A DNA stretch of 64,000 nt from Psychrobacter sp. DAB_AL43B (GTDB lineage: Bacteria; Pseudomonadota; Gammaproteobacteria; Pseudomonadales; Moraxellaceae): contig NZ_LT799838.1 in the NCBI RefSeq assembly GCF_900168255.1, positions 3,100,001-3,164,000 of the forward strand. Direction: 5' to 3'. The position numbers were made by a program, and so were the translations under genes. Shown here in pieces: positions 40,072 through 50,214 of the stretch. The notes beneath the pieces are model-generated. The model saw only the letters and a list, made by a program, of their open reading frames with translations, searched no databases and was not told the origin of the DNA. Position 1 is the stretch's first letter; each line of letters begins with the position of its first letter.

Positions 40072-41811
40072 TTATATGCGTTCAGCTTGCGCTAAGGCAT
40101 TTTGCAAGACAATCCTGTCATCAAAATCATAACGGACATGATTAATCTCTTGATAGGTCTCATGACCCTTGCCAGCGATGACGACGATATCGTCTACGGC
40201 TGCTTGACTGACGGCGTATTCGATCGCTGTTTGGCGCGCAGGCTCAATATGGGTGCGTTGATATTGCTCAGCACTCATCCCTGCTTGCATGTCTTGCAAT
40301 ATCATATTTGGGTCTTCAGTACGCGGATTATCCGCTGTCAAAACAACTTTATCCGCGCCTGCCAGCCCCGCTTGTGCCATCAATGGACGCTTGCCGGCAT
40401 CGCGGTCACCGCCGCAACCAAATACAGCCCAGAGTTGACCTTTACAATGGGTCTTGAGACTGGCAAGGACCTGACTTAAGGCATCTGGCGTATGCGCATA
40501 ATCCACGATAAAGCAGCCATCATTAGAGGGTACACGCTGCATACGTCCAACCGCACCTTGTAGCTGCGGTACAACGGTGGCAATGCGCTCGATACATTTA
40601 TAAATATCGCTACCTTTATTGGCATCAAGTGCTACTGCAGCAGCAATAGCCGCCAGCAAATTCGCCACATTAAAGCGCCCAAGTAATGGGCTGATGATAT
40701 CTAAATTACCCATTCTCTCATTACCAAAATCTGTACGCAGGCTAATTTCAACCCCTTGTAAGCTTGGCGTGATTTCAGCAGCAACAAAGGTCGCGGTTTT
40801 CGACGGCTCTAAACTATAGGTCCAAACCGTTAGATCGCTAGCGTGTGCCGTATCAAGCATAATCTGCGCATACTCGTCATCGATATTAATGATGGCGTGG
40901 GTCAAATTTGGAAAGTGCGCTTTATCAAACAGTCTAGCTTTGGCCACCGCGTACTCTGCCATATCCGCATGATAATCTAAGTGATCACGACTCAAGTTGG
41001 TATAAATCGCTACCAATACTGGCATGCCTTGCAGACGTTGCTGATCCAGACCGTGTGAGCTGGCTTCTAGTGCTAGTAACTGCGCACCTTCTCTACCCAT
41101 TTGATATAAAAACTGCTGTACCGCTGACGCATCACCAGTGGTATGGCTGGCTTGAACTAAAGCGCCAAGCTTACCATTACCTGCCGTCCCCATCACCGCA
41201 CTGCTCATGCCGGTTAATTGGGTTAACTGCGCCACCAATTGACTGATGGTCGTTTTGCCATTGGTACCCGTCACCGCCACCACTGTTGGTAATATCGCGG
41301 TTTGCTGATACTGCAAACGTGCCTGCACCAAATCGCCCAAAAAATTACGGATATTAGGTACATATAAAACAGGGCAAGAAGGCGATGCAAGCTGCTGATC
41401 AGTGGCAAAAGTATTAGTATCGGTCAGGGGAATATTGGCATGTGGTGGTACATTTGCCTTAGCCAGTAAAGCGATAGGATCGATTTCTGATAGGATAAAA
41501 GCCGCATTTTTAGCGGCTTGATAAAGATAGTCACGACTTCTTTGACAGTTTGGTGTTTGGCTTTTTAATAAGACAAATACATCGCTCGGCTCTAATTGAC
41601 GGCTGTCTAAACGGAACTGCTGAAATGGGATTTCGGCAACCAAACTTATGGAGTTTGATGCAGCTAAATTTGATGAATCCTGATTTGATAATTGATTAAT
41701 AGGTGCTGTTATCATCGCTGCTAAAGCCTGCTGTAGGCTTTGACTGCCACTGGCTTTTAGCTGTTGCAAGGTGACAGTAGTGCTACTTGGCGATGAGGGT
41801 GACAGGGTCAT
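40072..41811 (-). CDS. murE: UDP-MurNAc-L-Ala-D-Glu--meso-diaminopimelate ligase
   Basis: MurE adds the third amino acid of the peptidoglycan stem. The DNPRTEDP motif identifies meso-diaminopimelate specificity. The ATP loop is VTGTNGKTTISQL. The 579 residues exceed the usual 490-500, mainly through extra Ser/Gln/Asn-rich sequence in the N-terminal domain. The ATG at 41811 with AGGAT upstream is preferred to the TTG at 41817. It lies between ftsI and murF. Confidence 0.95.
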   Translation of the reverse strand: MTLSPSSPSSTTVTLQQLKASGSQSLQQALAAMITAPINQLSNQDSSNLAASNSISLVAEIPFQQFRLDSRQLEPSDVFVLLKSQTPNCQRSRDYLYQAAKNAAFILSEIDPIALLAKANVPPHANIPLTDTNTFATDQQLASPSCPVLYVPNIRNFLGDLVQARLQYQQTAILPTVVAVTGTNGKTTISQLVAQLTQLTGMSSAVMGTAGNGKLGALVQASHTTGDASAVQQFLYQMGREGAQLLALEASSHGLDQQRLQGMPVLVAIYTNLSRDHLDYHADMAEYAVAKARLFDKAHFPNLTHAIINIDDEYAQIMLDTAHASDLTVWTYSLEPSKTATFVAAEITPSLQGVEISLRTDFGNERMGNLDIISPLLGRFNVANLLAAIAAAVALDANKGSDIYKCIERIATVVPQLQGAVGRMQRVPSNDGCFIVDYAHTPDALSQVLASLKTHCKGQLWAVFGCGGDRDAGKRPLMAQAGLAGADKVVLTADNPRTEDPNMILQDMQAGMSAEQYQRTHIEPARQTAIEYAVSQAAVDDIVVIAGKGHETYQEINHVRYDFDDRIVLQNALAQAERI

Positions 41812-41880
41812 TGGCAAATCCTAAACGGTTAAAACAAATCAAATAGTTAAAAACTGAACATTAAAAAAAGACCGCTACGA

Positions 41881-43989
41881 CTACTGAGCTTCGGTTTTTA
41901 ACGGTTTATCCAAAGGCACATTATATAAACGCAGCGCCTCTTTCATGACATTATGAAAGACGGGTGCCACTGTTAAACCGGCATAAATCTGACCACGTGG
42001 GTCTTCGATTAACATAACACCGACTAGCCGTGGATTCGACGCTGGCGCCATACCAGCAAAGACGTTACGATACTGATCGGTATAATAACCACCCTTCGGA
42101 TTGATACGGCGTGAAGTACCTGTTTTACCGGCAACGCGATAGCCATCAATGGCCGCACCTTTAGCAGTACCACCATTCTCAGTGACACTTTCCATCATCT
42201 GGACGATGGCCATTGCCTGTTCGTGCGCCATAATGCGTTTACTTGGCTGCGCTTTGTCATTTTTAGTCAACGTTAGCGGATGCATCACGCCACCTGCCGC
42301 CAGCGCTGAGTAAGCTTGCGCTACCTGTGCCAGCGTCACTTGTATACCATAGCCATAACTGACTGTTGCACGTCTTGAGGTTTCTTTTTCTTTTGGTGTG
42401 ACCACAAGCCCACTACCTTCACCTGGGAACTGCAGCGGTGTTTTTGTCCCAAAGCCAAACTGCTTTTGCATATTGGTAATGCCATCAGGTGGTAGAGACA
42501 AAGCAATCTTGGTCGAGGCGACGTTACTAGATTTCTGTAGTAGCGTTGCCATCGTGATCCGCCCGAGATTGTTATGGTCACGAATCGTATAACCACGGAC
42601 ACGGATAGAGCCAGGATTGGTATCGATCAAGGTAGTGGCCGTATATTTCCCTGAATCTAAAGCGGCAGCAACGGTAAATGGCTTCATGACTGAACCGGGT
42701 TCAAAGACATCAAGAAGCGCACGGTTACGCTGATTTTCACCGGTCATCTCATTCAGGTTATTGGAGTTAAATGACGGCCATGTCGATAGCGCCAGTACTT
42801 CACCGGTTTGTACATCGACCACCATACCCGTTGACCAGCGCGCTTTTTGCAAACGCCCCGCCTTTTCCAGCTCTTTATAAAGCAAATATTGCAGACGTGA
42901 ATCAATGGTCAACTTCACATCTTTGCCCGGCACTTCTGGCTCAATCTGTTTAATTTCTTTAAGACTGTTTTGTTTGGCATCTTTGAGTACCAAAACTTTA
43001 CCATCATCGCCCGCCAGCTCTTTTTCATACTGACGTTCGATACCAGCACGCCCCTCGTAACCACCTTCAGGATCGTTGGCATTTTGCCCCATAAAGCCCA
43101 GCAGTTGAGAATTGGGTTGCGGCTGCGGATAATAACGCTGAAAGAAGTTTTTCTCATTGACACCAGGAAAATCAAGCGAGCTGACACTTTGGGCAATCTC
43201 CGGCGTCACTTTATTCAATAGTGGCAAATAATGCGAGCCTGCACCCGATGGCAGCGCCGCTTTGACCGCTACTTCATCAGTCACATCGATACTATCGTCG
43301 ATAGCAGTAACTTTTTTTAGCTCAGTAACTGAAATATTGGCAGCAGCAGCTAGGGTGGTCAAATCCATATTATCCAAGCGCTTCTGCATACGTGCGATAA
43401 GCTGCGGACTCTCAGGATTGGTAATAATAATGCGCTTAAGCTCATAATACTCGCGGGCATAATCATGCGGGCTAAAAGATACCGTCGCCAGTGGCGCACT
43501 GACGGCTAATGGCAGATCGTTGCGATCCGTAATCATGCCACGATAGGAGCTTTGCGTGCGCACACTGGTGATAAGCTCATTGCCCTTATCTTGATAAAAC
43601 TGAGTGTTGAGAACTTGAATATAGTAAGCACGACCGATGAGCGCTACTAAAATAATAAGCGCTATTGCCCAAATCAGACGAAAGCGGTTTTTATCCTGCT
43701 CAACGCCGCCGCGAGAGGAAGCACCAGACGCTTTACCCAAAAACGCTCTTTTACTTTTCAGGTTTTTAACACTGGTATAAGCACCCTGCTCTTCATTGTT
43801 TTTTAGGCGACCAAACAGCTTGGCTTTGCGACTGTCGGATGATTTATTATCAGGTTTACTGCTCGTTTGCCCAGACTTTGCAGCACTAGCACGGCGTAGC
43901 GGCTTAGTAACCTTGCCGCTGGCTGATTTTTTGCTGGCATTCTTTGCAGCGGTTTTAGCAGTATTGGCGTTGGGCTTTTTATCACTCAT
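41881..43989 (-). CDS. ftsI: Septal peptidoglycan transpeptidase FtsI (PBP3)
   Basis: FtsI crosslinks septal peptidoglycan together with FtsW. Catalytic motifs are S433-V-M-K436, SSN 487-489 and KTG 622-624. One membrane helix lies at about 103-122. The cytoplasmic N-terminus of about 100 residues is unusually long and Lys/Ala/Ser-rich, bringing the protein to 702 residues against 588 in E. coli. The start overlaps the ftsL stop by 4 bp (ATGA), so translation is probably coupled. Confidence 0.96.
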   Translation of the reverse strand: MSDKKPNANTAKTAAKNASKKSASGKVTKPLRRASAAKSGQTSSKPDNKSSDSRKAKLFGRLKNNEEQGAYTSVKNLKSKRAFLGKASGASSRGGVEQDKNRFRLIWAIALIILVALIGRAYYIQVLNTQFYQDKGNELITSVRTQSSYRGMITDRNDLPLAVSAPLATVSFSPHDYAREYYELKRIIITNPESPQLIARMQKRLDNMDLTTLAAAANISVTELKKVTAIDDSIDVTDEVAVKAALPSGAGSHYLPLLNKVTPEIAQSVSSLDFPGVNEKNFFQRYYPQPQPNSQLLGFMGQNANDPEGGYEGRAGIERQYEKELAGDDGKVLVLKDAKQNSLKEIKQIEPEVPGKDVKLTIDSRLQYLLYKELEKAGRLQKARWSTGMVVDVQTGEVLALSTWPSFNSNNLNEMTGENQRNRALLDVFEPGSVMKPFTVAAALDSGKYTATTLIDTNPGSIRVRGYTIRDHNNLGRITMATLLQKSSNVASTKIALSLPPDGITNMQKQFGFGTKTPLQFPGEGSGLVVTPKEKETSRRATVSYGYGIQVTLAQVAQAYSALAAGGVMHPLTLTKNDKAQPSKRIMAHEQAMAIVQMMESVTENGGTAKGAAIDGYRVAGKTGTSRRINPKGGYYTDQYRNVFAGMAPASNPRLVGVMLIEDPRGQIYAGLTVAPVFHNVMKEALRLYNVPLDKPLKTEAQ

Positions 43990-44528
43990 TGTCCTGCCTC
44001 CGCTAGCTCAGAATCGGTCGCAGAAACCTCAACGGCTACATCACTCGCCGCACCATTAGCAGTATCATTGGCAACATCAGTTTCAATAATATCTGAATCA
44101 TTGGCTGCTACGACGTCTGAGGTACTGGCATCAGGGTCAACCAGTGCAACAGCGGTTGCAGCACCCGGCTGGATAATCAGCTTGTCTGTGAGGGTTGGTG
44201 AAAACATACCCAACTCAGCAACCGCACGACTGGCAATTTGCGGCGTCGCACTAAAAGTCTGCTGCTCAATAAGCAAGCGCTGATGTTCAACTTGTAGCTT
44301 GCGCTCTTGTTTTTTCATGTCTTGCAAGGTCTTATAATCCTGATGATATTGCTGAACGCCTTCGGCCGTTTTAATACCACTCCATACAATAGCAGCCGCT
44401 AACAATATTAATATGGCCACATAAATATTTGATAACTTAAATTTACGCACAAATAGCTCGCCAACATCGGCATTGGGTGGCGTGGCGGCGCGGCGGCTTG
44501 CAGGTTTGTCAGATATTGCCATGACCAT
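43986..44528 (-). CDS. ftsL: Cell division protein FtsL
   Basis: FtsL is a bitopic divisome scaffold that works with FtsB and FtsQ. The protein has a cytoplasmic N-terminus, one helix (IYVAILILLAAAIVWSGI, about 35-52) and a periplasmic coiled coil (QQYHQDYKTLQDMKKQERKL). It has 180 residues against about 110-120 in the family, because of an acidic Ala/Ser/Asp/Val-rich tail of about 60 residues. Identification rests on position and topology, as FtsL diverges strongly. Confidence 0.85.
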   Translation of the reverse strand: MVMAISDKPASRRAATPPNADVGELFVRKFKLSNIYVAILILLAAAIVWSGIKTAEGVQQYHQDYKTLQDMKKQERKLQVEHQRLLIEQQTFSATPQIASRAVAELGMFSPTLTDKLIIQPGAATAVALVDPDASTSDVVAANDSDIIETDVANDTANGAASDVAVEVSATDSELAEAGQ

Positions 44529-44529
44529 C

Positions 44530-44727
44530 TCAAAAAAGTGAACTACAACATATAAGAAGCGATAACTGGTTATGAGTTCTGTTGTGAGTTATATAAACCT
44601 CAGCACTCATCAGCACCATCAATAAAAGTAAAACAATAAAAGTAAAACCAAGCGATAAAATCAGAACCAAAGCAACTGCCGAGCCTAGCAGATAATGCTT
44701 ACAGCTTTTTAACAGCCGCGTAATCAT
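44530..44727 (-). CDS. Possible small membrane protein between rsmH and ftsL
   Basis: A 65-residue frame with one long hydrophobic helix (LVLILSLGFTFIVLLLLMVL) ends one base before the ftsL start, in a 244-bp spacer where most relatives have only a few bases. No ribosome site is seen before its ATG. It may be a real small protein, or coding-like spacer. Confidence 0.3.
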   Translation of the reverse strand: MITRLLKSCKHYLLGSAVALVLILSLGFTFIVLLLLMVLMSAEVYITHNRTHNQLSLLICCSSLF

Positions 44728-44772
44728 TAAGACATTCAGTCATATTTAAACCACATAATTTAATAAGGGTTT

Positions 44773-45948
44773 TTACGATTGAATATCTGTCACATAGTCA
44801 ATATCTGTACGAGTTGCCATGCGTAACCATGCACTACGCGAGCGTGGGTTATGGCTTATTTCCGATTTACTTGGACCAACGCGCTTTGGCTTACTAAAGT
44901 AACGAGGGCGGTTAGGCGGCATCGGCAAATTCTCATCTTCTGGATATTGCCCTTTACTATGACGCTGCAAAAACTGCTTAATACGGCGATCCTCTAACGA
45001 ATGAAAGCTAATCACTGCCAGCTGTCCGCCTGCTTTTAAAACCGGAATACTTTGCGCTAAAAATTCATCAACATCACCAAGCTCATTATTGATAAAAATT
45101 CGCATAGCTTGAAAGCTTTGTGTCGCTGGATGTTTGCCTTTTTGCCATTTTGGATGCGCAACCTTGATTACTTCAGCCAACGCCAAAGTAGAGTCGTAAC
45201 TGTCCATCTGCTTAATAGCGCGCGCAATACGGCGGCTATGGCGCTCTTCACCAAAATCATAAAGCACATTGGCTAAGGTTTCATCATCAACTGTCTCAAG
45301 CCACTGGGCAACCGACTGCCCGCGACTGGTATCCATGCGCATATCAACCGCACCATCGCGCATAAAACTAAAACCACGGCTACCATCGTCAATTTGCGGT
45401 GATGAAATACCCAAATCTGCCATCAAACCATCAACTTGCTTAATTCCCATTGCCGCTAAACTGTCGGTCAATGTCGCAAAACTATCATGCACCACTTTTA
45501 CGCGGCTATCAGTATTTGCTAATTCGCGAGCAACGGCAATCGCTGTCGGATCTTTATCAAAGACAATCAATGTCGCATCATCGGCTAATTGACTAAGTAG
45601 CAAGCGGCTATGACCACCGCGCCCAAAAGTTGCATCGACGTAAATACCACTCATTTTTAAGCTATTTTGGCTTTCACTGCTTTGTTCAACATTGTCTGTT
45701 TGCTTTGGTAGCGATTTGACACCCAAAACGGCAGCGACTGTTTCTTGCAGTAGCACCGCATCATGGACAAAACTTAATTGATCAGAGGTTGCTTGTTCTG
45801 TTACAGACTCTTGAGCAAGCTGATCAACAGACACATTTTCGGCAACAGACGAATGAACCGCTGACTCAGAGTTATCAGTAGCTGAAGAGGCATTTTCTTT
45901 AGAATTTGGCGTATTTTTTGGCTTACTATGCGATATGGACACAAACAA
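44773..45948 (-). CDS. rsmH: 16S rRNA (cytosine1402-N4)-methyltransferase
   Basis: RsmH methylates C1402 of 16S rRNA. The SAM-binding segment YVDATFGRGGHSR and the C-terminal HNPRSRSAWLR block are typical. The protein (391 residues from the TTG at 45948) has a Ser/Glu/Gln-rich N-terminal extension before the conserved HDAVLLQETV at about residue 62, and a further insert after it. The true start is uncertain; no strong ribosome site is seen. mraZ, which usually precedes it, is absent here. Confidence 0.93.
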   Translation of the reverse strand: MFVSISHSKPKNTPNSKENASSATDNSESAVHSSVAENVSVDQLAQESVTEQATSDQLSFVHDAVLLQETVAAVLGVKSLPKQTDNVEQSSESQNSLKMSGIYVDATFGRGGHSRLLLSQLADDATLIVFDKDPTAIAVARELANTDSRVKVVHDSFATLTDSLAAMGIKQVDGLMADLGISSPQIDDGSRGFSFMRDGAVDMRMDTSRGQSVAQWLETVDDETLANVLYDFGEERHSRRIARAIKQMDSYDSTLALAEVIKVAHPKWQKGKHPATQSFQAMRIFINNELGDVDEFLAQSIPVLKAGGQLAVISFHSLEDRRIKQFLQRHSKGQYPEDENLPMPPNRPRYFSKPKRVGPSKSEISHNPRSRSAWLRMATRTDIDYVTDIQS

Positions 45949-45960
45949 CTCAGTAAATGA

Positions 45961-45975
45961 CGGTCATTTTGACCG
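45961..45975. promoter_or_regulatory. Small hairpin before rsmH
   Basis: CGGTCA-TTT-TGACCG lies 12 bp upstream of the earliest rsmH start. It could be a protein-binding site or a leader hairpin affecting translation of the cell-wall operon. Confidence 0.35.
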
Positions 45976-46211
45976 GTAATAGTAAAAAATCAGATGAAAA
46001 TAAACAAGTTATGACTTACTTGACATTATTATCGCAAGGATACACGGGTAGTCAAGCGCTAGAGGGGCATTTCGTTAAAAATATTCCCGCGCTCTGTTAT
46101 ACTAGCGCTATATTTTACGCTATTTTTCTACTTTGACCGCTATTGTTTCAGTCGTATTTTCATTCATATTTTAATGGTCATTTCCTCTGACAACCACATT
46201 CTGAGATTTCT

Positions 46212-47759
46212 ATGATGCAAACCTCCAGCCATAACCAAAATGCTGCAACCAGCAGTCGTCCTGTTCGTACTCGTATCGCGCCTTCACCGACCGGTTTTCC
46301 GCACGTTGGCACCGCTTATATCGCCTTATTTAATTTAGCTTTTGCCAAAGCCCATGGCGGCGAATTTATTTTACGTATCGAAGATACTGACCAAACACGC
46401 TCAACCGAGCAGTCTGAAAAAATGATTTTGGATGCGCTGCGTTGGGTTGGTCTTGATTGGGCGGAAGGTCCAGATATCGGTGGACCGCACGCGCCTTATC
46501 GTCAGAGCGAGCGTAGTGATATTTACAAAAAACACGCCGAACAGCTAATAGATAGCAATCATGCGTTTCGTTGTTTTTGTACTAGCGAAGAATTGGATAC
46601 GATGCGCGCTGAGCAAATGGCTAATGGCGAAACCCCTCGTTATGATGGTCGCTGTGCTCATTTAGCTGCTGAGAAAACTGAGCAATTAGTCGCTGAAGGG
46701 AAACCGCATGTGATTCGTATGCGCGTGCCAACCGAAGGCGTCTGTCAGGTACAAGATATGCTGCGCGGTACGGTCGAGATTCCTTGGACGCAAGTGGATA
46801 TGCAAGTGCTACTGAAAACCGACGGTATGCCTACTTATCATCTCGCCAACGTCGTCGATGATCACTTAATGGACATCAGCCATGTATTACGCGGTGAAGA
46901 GTGGCTGAACTCTGCTCCGAAACATCAGCTACTTTATGAGTATTTTGGGTGGGAGATGCCAGTACTGTGCCATATGCCATTACTGCGTAACCCAGATAAA
47001 TCAAAACTATCGAAGCGTAAAAACCCAACGTCTATCACCTACTATCGTGATGCTGGCGTACTACCTGAAGCCTTGCTAAATTACCTTGGACGTATGGGCT
47101 ACTCAATGCCTGACGAAGCTGAAAAGTTTACCTTGGATGAGATGATTGCCAGCTTTGATATTCAGCGTGTATCACTTGGCGGTCCTATCTTTGATATCGA
47201 GAAGCTTAATTGGCTCAATGCAGAATGGCTACGTGCGCTAACCCCTGAAGAGCTAAAGAATAAAATCCTCGATTGGGCAAGTAACAGCGATAAATTAACC
47301 GCCATCGCCGCCGCTATTCAGCCACGTATTGAGTTGCTGTCTGATGCGGTTAATTGGAGCGGCTTTTATTTTCAAAATCTACCTGATATCAATGCTGAAA
47401 GCTTTACGCATAAATCACTAACGGCTGAGCAAATTGTAGAGATGCTACAACTGGCGCTTTGGCAGTTGGAAACCTTACCAACATGGTCGGAAGAAAATAT
47501 CTACGCCACGCTAAAAGGTCTTGCAGCTCATCTCGATATTAAAATGCGCGACTTTATGGCACCATTCTTTGTCGCTATCGCTGGTAGCACCTCATCAACG
47601 CCAGTCATGAACTCTATGGCGATTATCGGTGCAGATATGACACTGATACGTTTGCGTCATGCAATTGATGTATTGGGCGGCTTGGGTAAAAAGAAATTGA
47701 AAAAACTAGAGAAACAAGCAGCAGAGTTACCAGATTTTTTGGCTGGTAATAAGCTATGA
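46212..47759 (+). CDS. gltX: Glutamyl-tRNA synthetase
   Basis: GltX charges tRNA-Glu. The 515 residues hold the HIGH-type motif in [18 protein letters not shown] and the KMSKS-type motif KLSKRK, followed by the anticodon-binding domain that gluQ lacks. It is divergent from rsmH. Its TGA stop overlaps the ATG of the next gene (ATGA), which is not usual for gltX and couples it to an accessory PIN-like protein. Confidence 0.97.
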   Translation: MMQTSSHNQNAATSSRPVRTRIAPSPTGFPHVGTAYIALFNLAFAKAHGGEFILRIEDTDQTRSTEQSEKMILDALRWVGLDWAEGPDIGGPHAPYRQSERSDIYKKHAEQLIDSNHAFRCFCTSEELDTMRAEQMANGETPRYDGRCAHLAAEKTEQLVAEGKPHVIRMRVPTEGVCQVQDMLRGTVEIPWTQVDMQVLLKTDGMPTYHLANVVDDHLMDISHVLRGEEWLNSAPKHQLLYEYFGWEMPVLCHMPLLRNPDKSKLSKRKNPTSITYYRDAGVLPEALLNYLGRMGYSMPDEAEKFTLDEMIASFDIQRVSLGGPIFDIEKLNWLNAEWLRALTPEELKNKILDWASNSDKLTAIAAAIQPRIELLSDAVNWSGFYFQNLPDINAESFTHKSLTAEQIVEMLQLALWQLETLPTWSEENIYATLKGLAAHLDIKMRDFMAPFFVAIAGSTSSTPVMNSMAIIGADMTLIRLRHAIDVLGGLGKKKLKKLEKQAAELPDFLAGNKL

Positions 47760-49075
47760 AAAACATGTTTAGGCAGTATAACTATAGTTTTACAGAGCAA
47801 GAATATAGTCATATTTGGGAAAATTCTTTATTTATTTTTGATACAAACATATTACTAAATTTGTATCGATATCAAGACAGTAGCAGAAATGAATTTATAA
47901 AAATATTAGAGAGTCTTGAAGACAGAATATGGATACCTCATCATGTGGCACTCGAGTTCAAACGTAACAGATTAATAACGATTAAAAGTAGGACTAATTT
48001 ACTTATAGAAGCAAAAGAGGCTATAAGTCAGTCACAGAAAACTTTGATCGCAGAATTAAACAAATTACAAATAAAGAAAAAACATTCACCAATTGATGTT
48101 GATAACATTAAAGGGAAGTTTAAGATATTGAGCGACGATTTATCAAAAGAGATTGATAATACTATTAGTCAACAACAGAAAATCGACGAACCCGATCCTC
48201 TTGAAGAAAAAATAGATACGATTTTTAATAGTAAAGTTGGTAGTGCAAATTATACTCAAGAAAAAATAGATGCTTTATACAAAAATGCTCAAGCTAAATA
48301 CAAATTAAAAATATCTCCAGGCTATTTGGACGAAAAGAAGGACGAAGTCTGTGTAGACAATCAAATTGTTTACCAGAAAAAATATGCTGACTATCTTATA
48401 TGGCAACAGATATTAGACCATGTAAAAGAAAAAGAATTAAAGCATATTATCTTTGTAACGGATGATAACAAGGAAGACTGGTGGTTAGAGGTTGCTGTAT
48501 CTAATAGTAATTCTCAAACGAAGCATCGACAGCCAAAGCCTGAACTCCTTGATGATATGTACAATCATGCCGAAGTCGAAAACTTTCTAATGTATGACGC
48601 AGAATTTTTTCTTAAATACTCTAGAGATTACCTAAGAGCAAGTGTTTCAGAAGAAACTTTACAGGAGGCAGGTGAGACAAGACAGCTATTAAACCAAACT
48701 ATGAACAATCAATTCCAGCGTAATCAAAAAGCAAACTCATATCTGAAAATGCTTCGGGCAAACATTAAGCTTGAACGCTTTAAAGAAAGTCTTGAATTTG
48801 AAAATTATGATAGTTTTTCGTCTAATGATAAACACATAATGCACTGTTCAGAGTGTGATAAAAATAGCATGATTCCTGAAGATAAAAGCGATACTGGCTA
48901 TCAATGTGTTTATTGTCATAATGAATATAGTGAGCTTTTAGAAAGCGATTGTACAATATGTGGTATCACATGGCCTTATGATGATTTACGAAGAGTTGTA
49001 TGGACTGATGAAGGAGATATCGAGATAATATGTCCACGATGCAGGAGAGATCCTGATTATGTCAAAGATGACTGA
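47756..49075 (+). CDS. PIN-like domain protein with C-terminal zinc ribbons
   Basis: This protein of 439 residues begins with a PIN-like domain (PIN_8/DUF4935 type): [15 protein letters not shown] carries Asp29, and Glu67, Asp212 and Asp236/Asp237 are candidate remaining active-site acids, so an RNase activity is plausible. The domain is split by a long coiled-coil insert (about 80-180). The C-terminus has four CxxC pairs (364/367, 384/387, 399/402, 426/429), as in zinc ribbons. The gene is more AT-rich than gltX and overlaps it by 4 bp. It may be a defence or RNA-processing factor. Confidence 0.8.
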   Translation: MKNMFRQYNYSFTEQEYSHIWENSLFIFDTNILLNLYRYQDSSRNEFIKILESLEDRIWIPHHVALEFKRNRLITIKSRTNLLIEAKEAISQSQKTLIAELNKLQIKKKHSPIDVDNIKGKFKILSDDLSKEIDNTISQQQKIDEPDPLEEKIDTIFNSKVGSANYTQEKIDALYKNAQAKYKLKISPGYLDEKKDEVCVDNQIVYQKKYADYLIWQQILDHVKEKELKHIIFVTDDNKEDWWLEVAVSNSNSQTKHRQPKPELLDDMYNHAEVENFLMYDAEFFLKYSRDYLRASVSEETLQEAGETRQLLNQTMNNQFQRNQKANSYLKMLRANIKLERFKESLEFENYDSFSSNDKHIMHCSECDKNSMIPEDKSDTGYQCVYCHNEYSELLESDCTICGITWPYDDLRRVVWTDEGDIEIICPRCRRDPDYVKDD

Positions 49076-49178
49076 CTATGTTTAGGTAAAATTATAGTTA
49101 TAAAAATAGTTCTATTGAAAAAGAAGTATTATGAATTCGATAATCCAAACTACATGAAAATATCTACTGGATGCTAGT

Positions 49179-49544
49179 ATGACCGCCAAAACCGTCACGA
49201 TAGAAAGTAAAGATTATGTCTTTAACACATTAAAAGAAGCGCAAAGATACTATAATGCAATCGTAAAAGAGCTATACGACGCCAAGCTAACCCTCACGAG
49301 CGGTCAAGACTTTGAAGATTTAAAATGGATATATAGCTCTTATTGCAATTATACCAATCATAATTTAGATAAATTAGGCGATTCTGATATCGTTGGCTTT
49401 AAAGGTATCAGTACAGTACAACAAAAAGGTGGGCAATATATCCCCACAGAATGTGGTGCCGTTATTTTTTCAGATGGTACTGAAGAAGAATTCTTTACCG
49501 ATAAAGCCATTAAAGAGATAGCTAGTCAGCAAAACCCACGCTAA
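49179..49544 (+). CDS. DUF3223-like protein
   Basis: The 121-residue protein resembles DUF3223: VFNTLKEAQRYYNAIVKEL at the start, a helical middle and a C-terminal AVIFSDGTEEEFFTDKAI strand-helix. No catalytic residues are known. It follows the PIN-like gene by about 100 bp and precedes the tRNA genes. Function is unknown. Confidence 0.7.
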   Translation: MTAKTVTIESKDYVFNTLKEAQRYYNAIVKELYDAKLTLTSGQDFEDLKWIYSSYCNYTNHNLDKLGDSDIVGFKGISTVQQKGGQYIPTECGAVIFSDGTEEEFFTDKAIKEIASQQNPR

Positions 49545-49620
49545 TTTGGGCTTATTAAGTAACTAAAACAGCTTTAATCACACTTTTTCGCATATTTATG
49601 CATTATTTTTAAAATAGCGG

Positions 49621-49649
49621 TTGACAAGACTGCTGCACTTACATAAAAT
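49621..49649 (+). promoter_or_regulatory. Promoter of tRNA-Ala
   Basis: TTGACA (49621-49626), a 17-bp spacer and TAAAAT (49644-49649) form a near-consensus sigma70 promoter about 18 bp before the tRNA. Confidence 0.85.
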
Positions 49650-49666
49650 ACGCACACTCTTAGCGA

Positions 49667-49742
49667 GGGGCTATAGCTCAGTTGGTAGAGCACTTGCATG
49701 GCATGCAAGGGGTCAACGGTTCGACTCCGTTTAGCTCCACCA
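49667..49742 (+). tRNA. tRNA-Ala (GGC anticodon)
   Basis: Acceptor stem GGGGCTA/TAGCTCC, D-arm AGCTCAGTTGGTAGAGC, anticodon stem CTTGC/GCAAG with loop ATGGCAT (anticodon GGC), T-arm with GGTTCGACTCC and encoded CCA. Length 76 nt. Confidence 0.97.
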
Positions 49743-49900
49743 TACTATTTATTGCAAAGCTCAGTTCACTGAAACTTTAACATAAATACTCGCTAGTAGG
49801 ACGATATCAGCACCTAGGCACAGCTTGCTCTATTATTAATAGATAAGCTCTCTGATATTGTGAAGTTCCGTTGTAACCGCTTGGTTATAACACTCTATGC

Positions 49901-49976
49901 GTCCCCATCGTCTAGAGGCCTAGGACACCGCCCTTTCACGGCGGTAACGGGGGTTCGAATCCCCCTGGGGACGCCA
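49901..49976 (+). tRNA. tRNA-Glu (TTC anticodon)
   Basis: Acceptor stem GTCCCCA/TGGGGAC, anticodon stem CCGCC/GGCGG with loop CTTTCAC (anticodon TTC), T-arm GGGTTCGAATCCCC and encoded CCA. Length 76 nt. It lies about 2 kb from gltX, whose product charges it. Confidence 0.97.
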
Positions 49977-50049
49977 CTATTCGGCGTCACTTATTAGCAC
50001 TTTTGCTTAGCACCTTTAAGCATTAGGTTAGACTAATAAGCGAACAATA

Positions 50050-50087
50050 AAAAAGCCCAGTCACCATACGGTGACTGGGCTTTTTTA
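50050..50087 (+). terminator. Terminator after tRNA-Glu
   Basis: AGCCCAGTCACC (50054-50065) pairs perfectly with GGTGACTGGGCT (50070-50081), followed by six Ts. The preceding A-run also allows action on the minus strand. Confidence 0.9.
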
Positions 50088-50214
50088 TGTCTAGCGTTTC
50101 TTATTACAGTCATTTCAATATGATTTGGATGAAAAGAAGGTGAGTTGAAGTACAGCAAGTAGTAGGCTGAGCAAGTCTGCCACCGTATGCAATTTCTATG
50201 AAATTAACGATAGA

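Noticed and set aside
50095..50175. Possible fifth copy of the palindromic repeat (GTACAGCAAG shared with the copy at 37278)
   Set aside because: Only about ten bases are shared and no inverted arms are visible.
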